Assembly: GCA_964620645.1 (NCBI GenBank)
Contig: CAZUHU010000099.1
Span: 1-13,513, forward strand
Origin: Bog-950 sp964620645
Lineage (GTDB): Bacteria > Bacteroidota > Bacteroidia > Chitinophagales > LD1
Reading direction: 5' to 3'
DNA length: 13,513 bases
In this document: positions 13,443 to 13,513 of the stretch, piece by piece
Layout: the number at the start of each line of letters is the position of its first letter
How positions within the stretch are numbered: the first letter of the stretch is position 1
Translations under genes and position numbers: made by a program
Notes under the pieces: model-generated
The model's input: the letters and a program-made list of their open reading frames with translations, nothing else
The model's database searches: none
Told to the model about the DNA's origin: nothing

Positions 13443-13513
13443 TTTTGGGTTGGCGGGAACGCCCAAGCAAGGGAAAGAACCTCATGCTTACCTCTGCCTG
13501 CTCTTCACCAACT

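Overview
The window comes from a Bacteroidota chromosome, probably from the Sphingobacteriia/Chitinophagia side. The evidence is: start codons without Shine-Dalgarno sequences; TTG / TAnnTTTG promoters of the Bacteroidota sigma-A type; a Bbp16-like outer-membrane porin; a carboxypeptidase-regulatory-like surface protein; and the phylum-typical rpsF-rpsR-rplI proteins. No mobile element, tRNA, rRNA or CRISPR array is visible. The species cannot be named from the sequence alone.

Bases 1-9270, all on the minus strand, form one high-affinity potassium uptake locus. Reading in the direction of transcription it holds: a sigma-54-dependent NtrC-type response regulator (TTG start, 9270-7927); a 178-base control region; an unrecognised 27-residue single-span membrane peptide; kdpF (25 residues); kdpA; kdpB; kdpC; an outer-membrane beta-barrel porin; a short soluble KdpD (KdpD ATPase-like domain plus Usp domain, no kinase); and a separate two-TM HAMP-PAS sensor kinase that runs off the left edge. 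The control region carries two near-palindromic sites built on TCAAAATGAGAGG, 22 bases apart. About 100 bases downstream lies a -24/-12 element (TGGCAC-N5-TCGC), placing a predicted start about 13 bases before the first small ORF. The simplest model is that the local NtrC-type regulator binds the tandem sites and drives the operon from a sigma-54 promoter. This would replace the OmpR-type KdpE and full-length KdpD of enterobacteria. The porin suggests the operon also equips the outer membrane for K+ entry.

Bases 9349-10899 hold a DUF937 protein (minus strand), then two small plus-strand genes. The first is a low-molecular-weight phosphatase/ArsC-fold protein whose catalytic Arg is replaced by Trp and which lacks the second ArsC cysteine, so it is probably a pseudoenzyme. 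The second is a YciI-like protein. It converges, with a 3-base gap, on a secreted carboxypeptidase-regulatory-like protein (10903-11493, minus).

Bases 11526-12817 are the ribosomal protein operon rpsF-rpsR-rplI (minus strand). It has a strong consensus promoter, a GC-rich leader hairpin that may be an S6:S18 autoregulatory site, and a clear intrinsic terminator. Divergent from it is a small lipoprotein gene (12968-13411) with its own promoter. After it comes a REP-like dispersed-repeat hairpin (GAGCTTGTCGAAG core). No stretch longer than 300 bases lacks a gene.
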